DNA from: Phycisphaerae bacterium
GTDB taxonomy: Bacteria; Planctomycetota; Phycisphaerae; Sedimentisphaerales; Anaerobacaceae
Direction of reading: 5' to 3'
Assembly (NCBI GenBank): GCA_012744475.1
Contig: JAAYBV010000097.1
Location: 1-64,000 of the forward strand
Length of the DNA: 64,000 bases
Shown: positions 1 through 9,161 of the stretch, piece by piece
Numbering within the stretch: the first letter of the stretch is position 1
Layout: each line of letters starts with the position of its first letter
Program-made: the position numbers and the translations under genes
The notes under the pieces: model-generated
What the model saw: only the letters and a program-made list of their open reading frames with translations
The model's database searches: none
Told to the model about the DNA's origin: nothing

Positions 1-611
1 CGCTGACGCCGACGCCGTCGCATGGCCTTTCATTCCAGCGTCGTCCAACGGCCGACGCGGCCAGCGCCAATACGGACGTGGCCGACATCGCGCTGCCGCA
101 CTGGGTGAAGCTGACGCGAACGGGCAATGTCTTTGCCGCCCAGCAGTCGGAAGACGGTGAGGCCTGGACCGACATCGTGGTCAGCCCGGCGCTGGACATC
201 GGGATGGCCGCCAATGTTTATATCGGTCTGGCGGTCTGCAGCCACGACACCGCGATTGTGACGGGCGCCGAGTTCTCGAACGTTTCGACGACCGGCAATG
301 TGACGGGCGCCTGGCAGACAGCCGAGATCGGTATCGCGCAGCCGGCAGGCAACTCGGCAGAGGCGATGTACGTGACGATCGAGGACAGCGCCGGCAAGAG
401 CGCGACGGTCGTGAATGCCGATGCGGCCATCACCGTGCGTCCCTCGTGGCAGGAATGGGCGATCCCATTCAGTGATCTGTCCGGCGTGAATATGGGCCGC
501 GTCGAGAAGATGATCATCGGCAGCGGTAGTGCCACCGCTCCAGCCGCCGGCGGAAGCGGCACGGTTTACATCGACGACATCGGCCACGGCCGGCCCGCAA
601 CGACCGAGTAA
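1..611 (+). CDS. Partial secreted protein, C-terminal concanavalin A-like and carbohydrate-binding-type modules
   Basis: The reading frame is open from the first bases of the window (codons begin at base 3) to a TAA at 609-611, so the gene starts upstream. The first 70 or so residues (motifs HWVKLTRTGN and SEDGEAWT) resemble the concanavalin A-like 'regulation of enolase 1' (DUF1349-type) domain found in planctomycete secreted proteins. After a VSTTGNVTG linker comes a beta-rich module ending in VYIDDIGHGRP, the usual end of a galactose-binding-like carbohydrate-binding module. No catalytic domain lies in the visible part. A terminator-like hairpin follows. Domain calls rest on pattern recognition, and the overall function is unknown. 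Confidence 0.75.
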   Translation, partial: LTPTPSHGLSFQRRPTADAASANTDVADIALPHWVKLTRTGNVFAAQQSEDGEAWTDIVVSPALDIGMAANVYIGLAVCSHDTAIVTGAEFSNVSTTGNVTGAWQTAEIGIAQPAGNSAEAMYVTIEDSAGKSATVVNADAAITVRPSWQEWAIPFSDLSGVNMGRVEKMIIGSGSATAPAAGGSGTVYIDDIGHGRPATTE

Positions 612-661
612 CGCGCCGCGACGAAAACCGAAGCGTTGCACCTGCGAACGCCACAACTATC

Positions 662-697
662 AAGGGGCTGCAAGCACCACTTGCGGCCCCTTCTTCT
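662..697 (+). terminator. Intrinsic-type terminator after the first CDS
   Basis: AAGGGGC pairs with GCCCCTT and, after one mismatch, GCAAG pairs with CTTGC around a CACCA loop. The stem is followed by the pyrimidine tract TTCTTCT. It lies 50 nt after the stop codon of the upstream gene. Confidence 0.6.
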
Positions 698-735
698 ATG
701 CGCCTACACAGCTCCTCGGCCATGGGAGAGGCGGA

Positions 736-764
736 TTGATGCAGCGGCCGGTTCGTGGTAGGAT
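736..764 (+). promoter_or_regulatory. Candidate sigma70 promoter for the GH27 gene
   Basis: TTGATG, 17 nt, TAGGAT. It lies between the upstream terminator and the alpha-galactosidase start, giving a leader of about 50 nt. Confidence 0.4.
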
Positions 765-823
765 TCGGGGGCGGCCGGATCGAGGCTGCGGCAAACACAG
801 GGCTCAGACAACGGGAGGTGACC

Positions 824-2806
824 ATGCGTTCGGGCACGAAACAGCGATGGATTCCGGTGTGTTCTCTGATCTGTCTCGGCGCGGCGGTCGCCTCGGGGGC
901 AACGGTGCCACTGGGCGAGCTGGACCTGACGAAGATGTCTACCGGGTGGGGCAAGCCCCAGGTCAACAAGAGCATCACCGCCCGGACGCTGTCGATCGGC
1001 GGGCGCACGTTCGAAACGGGCGTGGCGACGCACGCCGAATCGATCTGCTACATCGCCCTGGACGGCAGGACCGAACGGTTCACCGCCTGGGTGGGCGTCG
1101 ACGACGCCACCGGACCTCGCGGTTCGGTGCGGTTCAAGGTCTTCGGGGACGGCAAGGTGCTGTTCGACAGCGGCCTGATGACCGGCAACGACGAGGCCAA
1201 ACGCGTCGACATCTCGCTGGCAGGCGTGACGCAGATGATCCTGCTGGTCAGCTCCGGCGGCGACGGCGTCGACTACGACCACGCCGACTGGGCGGGCGCC
1301 GAGTTCATCGTGGGCGGCGACGAGCCCCAGACGCTCGATGCGCCGAAACCTCCTGCCGAGGAGAAGGTGCTGCTAACGCCTAAGCCGGGCCCGGCGCCGC
1401 AGATCAACGGGCCGAGAGTCTATGGCTGCCGGCCGGGGCATCCATTCATCTATCGCATCCCCTGCACGGGCGCGCGGCCGATCGCGTTCACCGCCGCCGG
1501 ACTGCCCGAGACGCTGCGGCTCGACGCGGGCACGGGAATCATCACGGGCGCTGCCCCTGCCAAGCGCCGTGAATACGTCGTGACACTCGAAGCGAAGAAC
1601 GGCCACGGCAGCGACCGACGCACCTTCGCGATCATCGTCGGCGACACGCTGGCGCTGACCCCTCCGATGGGCTGGAACAGTTGGTACATCCACTACTACC
1701 ACGTCACCGAGGAGCACATGCGAAACGCCGCCGACGTCATGGTCCGCTCGGGCATGGCCGACTACGGATACAGCTACGTCAACATCGACGACTGCTGGAT
1801 GAAGAAGCGTGATGATGAGCCCTACCGCGACGCCGACGGCGCGATCCTGCCCAACGCCAAGTTCCCCGACATCCAGGGCATGGTCGAGCACATCCACAGC
1901 AAAGGTCTCAGGGCGGGCCTCTACACCGGGCCGGGGCCCTGGACCTGCGCCGGGTACGTCGCCAGCTACGAGCACGAGCGGGTGGACGCCGAGAAGTTCG
2001 CTGAGTGGGGGTTCGATTTCCTCAAGCACGACTGGTGCTCGTACAGCGCGGTCGCCGGCGGCACGGATCTGGAGCACCTCAAGCGGCCGTATCAGTTGAT
2101 GGGCGACATCCTCAAGAGCGTAGACCGGGACATCATCCTGAACCTGTGCCAGTACGGGATGGGCAACGTCTGGACTTGGGGCGGCGAGGTCGGCGGGCAC
2201 TGCTGGCGCACCACGGGCGACCTGGGCCTCGAACAAGGCGGGCTGCTGCCCGGCTTCTATCAGATCGGCCTGAGCAACGCCCGGCACTATGAGTACGCCC
2301 GGCCGGGACAGTGGAACGACCCCGACTACATCCTGATCGGCCACATCGGCAACGCCCACCAGCACGATGAGCCGCCCAAGCTCACCACACTGACGCCGAG
2401 CGAGCAGTACAGCTACATGTCGATGTGGTGCCTGATGGCCGCCCCGCTGTTCTACTCGGGCGACATGCGCTATCTCGACGAATTCACCCTCAACGTGCTG
2501 TGCAATGCCGAGGTGATCGACGTCGACCAGGACCCGCTGGGCATCCAGGCCAGGCCGCTGGTGCAGGACGACGAGACGCTGATCCTGGCCAAGGCGATGG
2601 CCGACGGCTCGATGGCGGTGGGCCTGTTCAACCTGGCCGAGTTGCCTCGCGAGATGGCGGTCGACTGGTCGCTGCTGGGCCTGTCGGGCAAGCGCCTCGT
2701 GCGGGACCTCTGGCGGCAGAAGGACCTGGGCACGTACGACGGCCGCTTTACCGCCAACGTATCGCGCCACGGCGTGGCCCTGGTCCGCCTGATCCCCCAG
2801 CCTTAG
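824..2806 (+). CDS. GH27 alpha-galactosidase with N-terminal NPCBM domain, secreted
   Basis: 660 aa. The ATG at 824 is preceded by GGGAGGTG and begins a signal peptide; an upstream in-frame start would precede it without an SD. Residues about 25-140 form an NPCBM-type domain (GGRTFETGVATHA, DDATG). Residues about 185-275 resemble a putative Ig domain (AAGLPETLRLDAGTG). The GH27 barrel starts at TPPMGWNSW. The nucleophile motif is FDFLKHDWCS (Asp about 403; Tyr is more usual before this Asp), and the acid/base motif is WNDPD (499-501). Family knowledge predicts release of terminal alpha-galactose, or another hexose or pentose, from glycans outside the cytoplasm. It looks monocistronic. Family assignment is strong; the substrate is inferred. 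Confidence 0.93.
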   Translation: MRSGTKQRWIPVCSLICLGAAVASGATVPLGELDLTKMSTGWGKPQVNKSITARTLSIGGRTFETGVATHAESICYIALDGRTERFTAWVGVDDATGPRGSVRFKVFGDGKVLFDSGLMTGNDEAKRVDISLAGVTQMILLVSSGGDGVDYDHADWAGAEFIVGGDEPQTLDAPKPPAEEKVLLTPKPGPAPQINGPRVYGCRPGHPFIYRIPCTGARPIAFTAAGLPETLRLDAGTGIITGAAPAKRREYVVTLEAKNGHGSDRRTFAIIVGDTLALTPPMGWNSWYIHYYHVTEEHMRNAADVMVRSGMADYGYSYVNIDDCWMKKRDDEPYRDADGAILPNAKFPDIQGMVEHIHSKGLRAGLYTGPGPWTCAGYVASYEHERVDAEKFAEWGFDFLKHDWCSYSAVAGGTDLEHLKRPYQLMGDILKSVDRDIILNLCQYGMGNVWTWGGEVGGHCWRTTGDLGLEQGGLLPGFYQIGLSNARHYEYARPGQWNDPDYILIGHIGNAHQHDEPPKLTTLTPSEQYSYMSMWCLMAAPLFYSGDMRYLDEFTLNVLCNAEVIDVDQDPLGIQARPLVQDDETLILAKAMADGSMAVGLFNLAELPREMAVDWSLLGLSGKRLVRDLWRQKDLGTYDGRFTANVSRHGVALVRLIPQP

Positions 2807-2823
2807 GCCGTATTAGCATGCGT

Positions 2824-2958
2824 GGGTGGCAGCCTCAAAGCGTAGTACAACGGAGCTTTGGGGATGGTCCGCGTGTGGCGGATGAGTGGCACATACGTAC
2901 GGAAAGGCCTCTGCGATGCGGTCCATCCCCAACTCCTGCGGAGTTGAGGCTGCCACCC
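2824..2958. repeat. 135-bp nested inverted-repeat element
   Basis: The outer arms are a perfect 15-bp inverted repeat (GGGTGGCAGCCTCAA at 2824-2838, complement at 2944-2958). Inner arms at 2859-2872 and 2918-2931 pair over 14 bp with one mismatch. A small AACTCC-TGC-GGAGTT hairpin sits at 2931-2945. There is no coding capacity. It occupies much of the 386-nt gap after the GH27 gene and looks like a non-autonomous MITE or REP-type element. Confidence 0.7.
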
Positions 2959-3035
2959 CTCGTTGTTTGCGTCCTCAAGGGAGCGCTGCCCTGAAGTCCT
3001 GACAGACACACTGCCATGCGGGTTGGCGATATTTC

Positions 3036-3065
3036 TTGCAGCAGACCCCGTTCTGCCGATAGAAT
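3036..3065 (+). promoter_or_regulatory. Candidate sigma70 promoter for the prepilin-like gene
   Basis: TTGCAG, 18 nt, TAGAAT, about 120 nt upstream of the ATG at 3193. It lies just beyond the inverted-repeat element. Confidence 0.4.
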
Positions 3066-3192
3066 GACAGATGCCACGATGCAACGCGATCAGGCACCCT
3101 GACTGGCATACCATACCGGGTGCGCCCGGAGACGAGTGTGTAGAGACGATAGGTCTGGGTAAGCGCTTCCCGAGAACGTGGAGGACCATGTC

Positions 3193-4047
3193 ATGCGGAA
3201 GTCGAAGGCGTTCACACTGATCGAACTACTGGTCGTCATCGCCGTCATCGCCGTGCTGATGGGGATCCTGATGCCGGCGCTGGGCAAGGCCCGCGAGCTG
3301 GCCCAGGGCGCCGCCTGCAAGGGCAACCTGAAGAACTACACCATCGGCATGGCGATGTATCTCGACGACAACGACCGCAAGTTCTGCATGCCCGAGATGT
3401 GCTACTTCTCCAAGCTCACCGCCTTCCCGGGCGAGTCGTATCTGTCGGACCATCTGCACATGCGCTGGTGCAACGGCGACGTCGAGCTGAAGAGTCACCC
3501 CGAGTGCGGCGGAATGATGGCCCGGTACATCGCCGATGCCCGCGCGTGCATCTGTCCGACCTTCAAGAACCTGGCGGTGCGTCACAGCGACGACCAGTTC
3601 TTCCTGGCCTACGGCAACAACATCAAGAACTACGAGCCCTGGTACAACTACACGATGAACGCCTACCTGGGCAGCGCCAACGCCGACGTCAAAGAGAGTC
3701 GCGTCCTCAAGGACACGGACATCAAGCACCCGGCGACGACGTTCTCCTTCACGGAAGAGAGCGCTCGCGTGGATACGGCGTACAACGCCTCGGGGCTCAA
3801 CGACACGTTCATGATCCCGGGCAGCGATTCGATGATCAAGGGCTGGCTCAGTCAGGTCGGAGGCAATGTGCGGGAGGTCATCCCGGGGCCCGAGGGGGTC
3901 GGGCAGTTCTACGATGTGATCGCGGGCTTCCACCACGCCCCATCCGGCGACAAGCTGGGCGGACGCGGCAACTGCGCGTTCCTCGATGGGCACGTCGAAG
4001 CCTTCTCCCGCGCCGAGACGTTTTACTACGCCTATCCGAAGAAATGA
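3193..4047 (+). CDS. Type II secretion/pseudopilin-like protein with H-x9-DG C-terminus
   Basis: 284 aa. The ATG at 3193 follows GGAGGA by a normal distance. The N-terminus [20 protein letters not shown] is a class III prepilin signal: a prepilin peptidase would cut before the Phe and methylate it, and Glu +5 is present. The C-terminus contains HHAPSGDK...[10 protein letters not shown], the H-x9-DG element of planctomycete DUF1559-type prepilin-like proteins. The middle is Cys-rich. Planctomycetes carry many such paralogues; they are thought to form pseudopilus-like or surface structures, but specific roles are unknown. It converges with the LTD/CotH gene across a repeat-rich spacer. Confidence 0.88.
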   Translation: MRKSKAFTLIELLVVIAVIAVLMGILMPALGKARELAQGAACKGNLKNYTIGMAMYLDDNDRKFCMPEMCYFSKLTAFPGESYLSDHLHMRWCNGDVELKSHPECGGMMARYIADARACICPTFKNLAVRHSDDQFFLAYGNNIKNYEPWYNYTMNAYLGSANADVKESRVLKDTDIKHPATTFSFTEESARVDTAYNASGLNDTFMIPGSDSMIKGWLSQVGGNVREVIPGPEGVGQFYDVIAGFHHAPSGDKLGGRGNCAFLDGHVEAFSRAETFYYAYPKK

Positions 4048-4057
4048 CAACCTCGTG

Positions 4058-4212
4058 TCAAATCCGAAATCCGAAACTCGAAATCCGAAACAAGCCCGAA
4101 ATCCGGAAACTCAAATGAACGAAACGCGGACGCTGTGCCGAACCCCGTTTCGGATTTGAGGCTTGGCGTCCTCGGACTTGTTTCGGATTTCGTATTTCGT
4201 GTTTCGAATTTC
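4058..4212. repeat. Inverted repeat built of AAATCCGAAA-type units
   Basis: The left arm (about 4058-4117) repeats AAATCCGAAA-like units with small variations. The right arm (about 4148-4212) repeats the complement, TTTCGGATTT. It fills the spacer between two convergent genes, so it could fold into a long imperfect hairpin and act as a bidirectional terminator. It looks like a dispersed chromosomal repeat family. Confidence 0.75.
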
Positions 4213-4215
4213 TGT

Positions 4216-7200
4216 TCAGTCGTCGTAGCCGGGCGAGCCGCCGGGTTCGGCGCTGGCGCGCCAGGCACCCTTCTTGTCGAGGGTGGCCGAATCGGCGGTC
4301 AGCGGGTCAATCACCGTCAGCGAGTAGCCTTCCCCATCGGTGAGGTCATACCATCCATCCTTGTAGCGGAAGGCGAGGATCGTCTGGCCGGCGGCATCAA
4401 GCAACTCGATGCGCTCGCCCGCGTTGTTCAGACTGCCTTCGTACTGGCCGACTACGGGCGACTGATCCCCGTAGCGCGCCTCGAACACCGCAATATCCTT
4501 GACGATCAGAACATACGTACCCGAATCGAGCGTGACATCGCCGAAGGTGAAGTCGATCCCATCGGTGAAACTCACGAGACGGAGATTGATCGGCTCAGAG
4601 CCGATGTTGAGCAGCTCGATGTATTCGGCGTTCGGATCGACAGGATGATACATGATCTCGCTGATCCGCAGGCTCTCCGCCACCGGACCGACCGCGTAGA
4701 CCGCCTCGTTCAGTGCGCTCCAGGTGTTGCCGCTCTGGGCTCTGGCGCGGACCATCGCGCTGGCGTCGAGCCGGATCGGGCCGGCGTAGCGGACCGCCGT
4801 CGCCGCGACGCCGCTCGCGATGTTTGCCCCTCCCTGGGACGCGGCCAGCTCGACCGAGATCAGGAAGTCGGAGCTGTTGGCGCCTGCGTTGAGCCCCTGG
4901 ATCGCCAGGAGGTTGCGGCCCAGGCGGAGCCGGCTGATATGGCTGGATAGGTCGAACCTCTCGAACTCGATCGCGTCGAGATCGGAGTGGTTGTCGGTGG
5001 CGCCCGAATTCCACGCGGGCGTCCCCTCGAACATGACGCGCTGGACTTCGACGCCGTTGAGGTAAGCGATGAAGCCGTCGTCGTACCGCGCCTTGAGCGT
5101 CAGGCCGCCGGCGTATTGGAGCCCCTCAGGAGTGACGTCGAACGGAATGCGGATATAGCAGCTCTGGTTGCGGTTGTACATCTGGGTCTGGAGGTCGATG
5201 TCGAAGAACGCCTCATAGCCGGTGCTGCGTTCGAAGCCGACGCCACCGGAGCCGGCGATCCAGCCGGAATCGTCGAAGTCCACCTCGCTGCGCCAGGCGC
5301 TGCCGATGTCCGCGGCGGGGACGAACGCTCGCTTGGCCGCCGCTTCCGGCACCAGGACCAGCTCGGCGCCCGTGCTGCCGCTGACGCCGGGGCGCCGCGG
5401 ATCGCTGCCGTCGAGCGTGTACCAGACCGTCGCGGCGGTCGACGAGATTGTGAACGATGAGCCCTCGGCAACGTGCCCGCCATGCTGATAGACGCCGTCG
5501 ATGTGGAAGACCGGCGCCTCAACGCTCGGGTAGAACCCCAGCGATCTGAACTGCGACATCGCCACGTCGTTGCGCCGCGGGAAGTAGTTGTCGAGCAGGT
5601 TCTGACGCTCGTTGATCCAGAAATCGTTGCGGGTATAGAGGTGATACGGTCCCGAACTGTAGGAGTGCATGTCGCGGCGATAGTCGCCCCAGCGGGCGGA
5701 CTCGGCGATGACCGCCGCGTCGATCTCGTCGGCGCGTCGGGTCCATCGCGCGACGTTGCGCTCGGTCGTCAGGGCGCCGCCGTTGAACAGGTGCTTGTGC
5801 ACGTGGTCGCCGAAGCGGACGCGGAACTCCTCGATTTGCAGGAGCGAGCGATACATGCCGGTCGGGTCCGAGGAAGGGCTCGTGCCGGTCTGGTTGCGAT
5901 TGACCAGGACCTGTTCGCCGTCCCAACTGTAGAAGCGCCAGGGCCTGGCGTCGGGGCCGCCTCCGGCGGCGCGCCAGTTGCCGTCGTTCTTGAGATCGAC
6001 GTTGCCCGCGAACAGGTTCAGGAGCGTGAAGTCGATGAAGTTGTCGATATCGATCGCCTCACAGATCCGGGCCCAGTCCCCACCGGCGGCGATGCTCCTG
6101 GCCTGCTGCCAGGCCTGCGCGGTGCCGTCGGTCGCCCGGCCCCCATTGATCGAGTCGATCCGATCGGGGTCGCCTCCGTTGTAGGCGGCGTAGTGCGAGT
6201 TAACCGGCCGCTCCTGGACCAGATACAGGCCCCAGTAAATCCCGTTGATGTAGAGGTGCACATAGAACCCTCGACCGGCGTCGGCCTGGCCCATCTCCAG
6301 CAGCGAGTCGCGCATCCACTGGTCGCGAATGTACTGCGTGCGCTGGCGCTGGCCGGGGTCCCAGTGCGTCCAGGCGTTGTTGAAGAAGCCGCGCAACTGG
6401 AGCGAATCGAACGCCTCCACCGGGCTGCCGTCAAACAACGGGAACTGGAGCTTCGACGAGCCGTAATCGCCTCGAAAGCGGAGGCTGAAGCTGTGCTTGG
6501 GACACTTGGGCGGGTTGCGGCTCTCGCCGCCCTGGATGCGCAGGCCGCAATCGATCTGGAACTCCTTGGCGCCGTCGATGCTGAACAGCTCCGCGGACAC
6601 GGGCCGTTCCCAGTCCTGGCCGCCGGTGCTGCCGTGGCCGGTGTAGATGTAGATGCCGCCGGTCTCGGCATCCTTGGTCTTGCTGAAGAGATGGTCCTTG
6701 TCAGCCACCAGAGACAACGTCGGGACCGCCAGCAGCGCGTCGTCCATGACGTCGGCATATGCGGGGCTGTTGTAGATCTCCGGGTCCATCTCGTAGTCGG
6801 CCGGGTAGGAGCCGAACCACGTGCTCGGATAGCCACGCGCCAGCACCTCGGACTGCGAGCGCCTCGCCGCGTCGGCCGGGAAGATGTACGTGTGTGTGTC
6901 GGCGTTGCTGGGCAGCCACTGCGGCTTGACCGCCTGGGCTCGCAGGCAGGTGGTCCCGGTGATCCGGATCGGACCGGCGTAGACGCTGCCGGCGGGAACC
7001 TGCCGGCTCACCGAATACGGGACGCTGCCGTCGAGGGTGTAGTAGATGGTCGCGCCGGGCGTCTCGCACGTGATCGTTACGTCAAATGGCGTATCGTAAA
7101 AGCCGAGATCATGGCTGAACTTCGTGTCGGCCACGAGGCCTTCGTACAGACCGCTGTTGCGCGAGCCGGGCGTCGGCGCCAACAGGAAACCGTACGGGCC

Positions 7201-7695
7201 GGCACCATCGGACGAGCGGCCGTAGGAGACATCGGTCTTCTGCTTTCCGAACGTGACGCTGTCGATCAGCGTGGTCCCGTCGGGGGCGAACAGCGCGAGG
7301 CTGTCGCCGTCGGAATCGAGCGCAAACGATGCATGCAGTCCGCTGTCGGCCGTGTGGCCGTCGAGCCAGACGAGGAGGTATCCCCCGGCCGGAACGCTTG
7401 CCGGCTGCGAGACGCCGGCCGGAAACTGCCACTTCGTCGGTTCGCCAAGGTCGTCCGTGAGGTACATCCGCCCCAGATCGATGGGCGCATCGCTGTAGTT
7501 GTGGATCTCGACCCAGTCGTCGTACTGCCCCTGAGGGTCGGCCTTGGCGCTGCTGTTGGCCGCCATCAGCTCGTTGATCGCCAGCGGCAGACCCGCTCCC
7601 CGGGCCGTAGGGTTCGTCGAGGCGAGACAGACGCCCAGAAAGAAAGAGACCAGCACAAAACGGACAGGCCGGCGGGGTTCACGCGTCATACTCAT
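4216..7695 (-). CDS. Giant secreted protein with lamin-tail, chitobiase-C-like and CotH kinase-like domains
   Basis: 1159 aa. Two ATGs (7695 and 7689) share a GGGAG/GAGGA region; either could be used. A signal peptide spans residues 1-33. Order: lamin-tail domain about 38-165 (AINELMAANS, DDWVEIHNYS); chitobiase/beta-hexosaminidase C-terminal-type repeat about 195-275 (ATIYYTLDGSVP); CotH domain about 320-700 (GLRIQGGESRN, KHSFSLRFRGDYG); second chitobiase-type repeat about 735-785 (ATVWYTLDGSDP); a galactose-binding-like stretch about 790-950; second lamin-tail domain about 1010-1130 (ISEIMYHPVDPNAEYIEL). CotH relatives are atypical protein kinases in Bacillus spores. In planctomycetes such proteins are large exported proteins of unknown substrate. 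Confidence 0.88.
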   Translation of the reverse strand: MSMTREPRRPVRFVLVSFFLGVCLASTNPTARGAGLPLAINELMAANSSAKADPQGQYDDWVEIHNYSDAPIDLGRMYLTDDLGEPTKWQFPAGVSQPASVPAGGYLLVWLDGHTADSGLHASFALDSDGDSLALFAPDGTTLIDSVTFGKQKTDVSYGRSSDGAGPYGFLLAPTPGSRNSGLYEGLVADTKFSHDLGFYDTPFDVTITCETPGATIYYTLDGSVPYSVSRQVPAGSVYAGPIRITGTTCLRAQAVKPQWLPSNADTHTYIFPADAARRSQSEVLARGYPSTWFGSYPADYEMDPEIYNSPAYADVMDDALLAVPTLSLVADKDHLFSKTKDAETGGIYIYTGHGSTGGQDWERPVSAELFSIDGAKEFQIDCGLRIQGGESRNPPKCPKHSFSLRFRGDYGSSKLQFPLFDGSPVEAFDSLQLRGFFNNAWTHWDPGQRQRTQYIRDQWMRDSLLEMGQADAGRGFYVHLYINGIYWGLYLVQERPVNSHYAAYNGGDPDRIDSINGGRATDGTAQAWQQARSIAAGGDWARICEAIDIDNFIDFTLLNLFAGNVDLKNDGNWRAAGGGPDARPWRFYSWDGEQVLVNRNQTGTSPSSDPTGMYRSLLQIEEFRVRFGDHVHKHLFNGGALTTERNVARWTRRADEIDAAVIAESARWGDYRRDMHSYSSGPYHLYTRNDFWINERQNLLDNYFPRRNDVAMSQFRSLGFYPSVEAPVFHIDGVYQHGGHVAEGSSFTISSTAATVWYTLDGSDPRRPGVSGSTGAELVLVPEAAAKRAFVPAADIGSAWRSEVDFDDSGWIAGSGGVGFERSTGYEAFFDIDLQTQMYNRNQSCYIRIPFDVTPEGLQYAGGLTLKARYDDGFIAYLNGVEVQRVMFEGTPAWNSGATDNHSDLDAIEFERFDLSSHISRLRLGRNLLAIQGLNAGANSSDFLISVELAASQGGANIASGVAATAVRYAGPIRLDASAMVRARAQSGNTWSALNEAVYAVGPVAESLRISEIMYHPVDPNAEYIELLNIGSEPINLRLVSFTDGIDFTFGDVTLDSGTYVLIVKDIAVFEARYGDQSPVVGQYEGSLNNAGERIELLDAAGQTILAFRYKDGWYDLTDGEGYSLTVIDPLTADSATLDKKGAWRASAEPGGSPGYDD

Positions 7696-7992
7696 TCCTC
7701 ACTCCCGACAATCCAAGGACGACAGGCGTGTAAGTACGCTGGTATTACAGAATCCGGGACCCTCGTCGATCCCGAATGACCTCGCGACTCCGCCCGCCGT
7801 GAAGGCACATTGGCACGTGCGCATCAAATTGCATTCTACCATTCGTCGCCTGAAAATCAACGTTACTTGCCCTTCCCGGCCGCTCCGAGATACTGCCGAC
7901 GCCTTGCCAGGGACGGCCCGAACTGTTACGATCCGCCATGCCATCGTGGCCTTGACGGCAAGGCCGTCGATAGAGTCCGGGAGAACGTCGTC

Positions 7993-9039
7993 ATGGCAGT
8001 AGTTCGCGCTCCAGCCAATCCGATCCTCACCCCGCAGGATGCGGCGCCGTCGCCTGACGGTTTCGAGGTTATCGGCGTCTTCAACCCCGCCGTGGCCCGC
8101 TATCGCGACGAGGTCGTCCTGCTGGTGCGCGTGGCCGAGCGTCCAATCCAGACCGATCCGGAGGTCGTGCAGACCGCGTTTCTGGACCCGGTCCGAGGCC
8201 GGATTGTCACCATGGCGTTCGCCCGATCCGATCCGGCCAACGATTTCTCCGACCCCCGCCTGATCGTTCGCCAGGGCCGGACATACCTGACCTCGATATC
8301 GCATCTGCGCGTCGCCCGCAGCAGGGATGGCATCCACTTCACCGTCGATGCGCGTCCCGCCCTCGCGGCGGCCGACACCTGCGAGAGCTTCGGCGTCGAG
8401 GACCCGAGGATCACGCGCATCGGCGAGACCTTCTACATCAGCTATGTCGCCGTCTCGCCTGTGGGCGTGACGACCGCACTGGCGTCGACAGCGGACTTCG
8501 TGACATTCGAGCGTCGCGGCATCCTCTTCGGCCCGGAGAACAAGGACGTCGTGCTCTTTCCCGAGGCGGTCGGCGGGCGACACTACGCACTGCATCGGCC
8601 GCACTCGCCGCTGTGTCACACCAACGACATGTGGATCGCCGAGTCGCCCGACCTGCTCTGCTGGGGTCGCCATCGTCACCTGATGGGCCTGCGCGACGGG
8701 TTCTGGGACGAGACCCGCATCGGCGCCGGCGCACCGCCGGTTCGCGTCGACGAGGGCTGGCTGGAGGTCTACCACGGCGCCGACCGCAACCATCGTTACT
8801 GCCTTGGCGCAGTCCTGCTCGACGCCCGCGAGCCCTGGAAGGTGCGGGCCCGCTCGGCACGGCCGATCTTCGAACCGCAGGCCGAGTATGAGCGCGCCGG
8901 CTTCTTCGGCCAGGTGGTTTTCACCTGCGGGCTGCTCTTGGAACGCAGGACCCTGAAGGTCTACTATGGCGCCGCCGACACGACGGTCTGCTACGCCGAG
9001 ATTCCGCTCGACGACGTGCTCGCGTCGGTGCGGTCCTGA
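7993..9039 (+). CDS. GH130-family glycoside phosphorylase / mannosidase-like protein
   Basis: 348 aa, the usual GH130 length. The ATG at 7993 is preceded by GGGAG at a longish spacing; upstream in-frame sequence is not protein-like. Motifs in order: FNPAVARY, SDPRL, GVEDPRIT, NKDVVLFPE, HRPHSP, RIGAGAPP, VYHGAD, GAVLLD, YERAGFFGQVVF, YYGAAD. These are typical of the five-bladed propeller that phosphorolyses beta-mannosides. There is no signal peptide, so it is probably cytoplasmic, acting on imported oligosaccharides. The 297-nt gap to the divergent CotH-like gene shows no other gene. The exact substrate cannot be read from sequence. Confidence 0.88.
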   Translation: MAVVRAPANPILTPQDAAPSPDGFEVIGVFNPAVARYRDEVVLLVRVAERPIQTDPEVVQTAFLDPVRGRIVTMAFARSDPANDFSDPRLIVRQGRTYLTSISHLRVARSRDGIHFTVDARPALAAADTCESFGVEDPRITRIGETFYISYVAVSPVGVTTALASTADFVTFERRGILFGPENKDVVLFPEAVGGRHYALHRPHSPLCHTNDMWIAESPDLLCWGRHRHLMGLRDGFWDETRIGAGAPPVRVDEGWLEVYHGADRNHRYCLGAVLLDAREPWKVRARSARPIFEPQAEYERAGFFGQVVFTCGLLLERRTLKVYYGAADTTVCYAEIPLDDVLASVRS

Positions 9040-9161
9040 ACCACAATCCCGCCCGATTCCGCGTCGAAACACGCACCACGTCATTGCCTTCGGCGTCGTC
9101 ATCGGGTATGATAGAGCATGAGGTAATGGCCCGACAGTGCGATTGAGATGGACGGCGAGTG

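Noticed and set aside
5473-7779. A 768-codon open frame on the plus strand opposite the CotH-like gene
   Set aside because: It is a composition-driven antisense frame in high-GC DNA. The minus frame has a signal peptide and recognisable domains, the plus frame has none.
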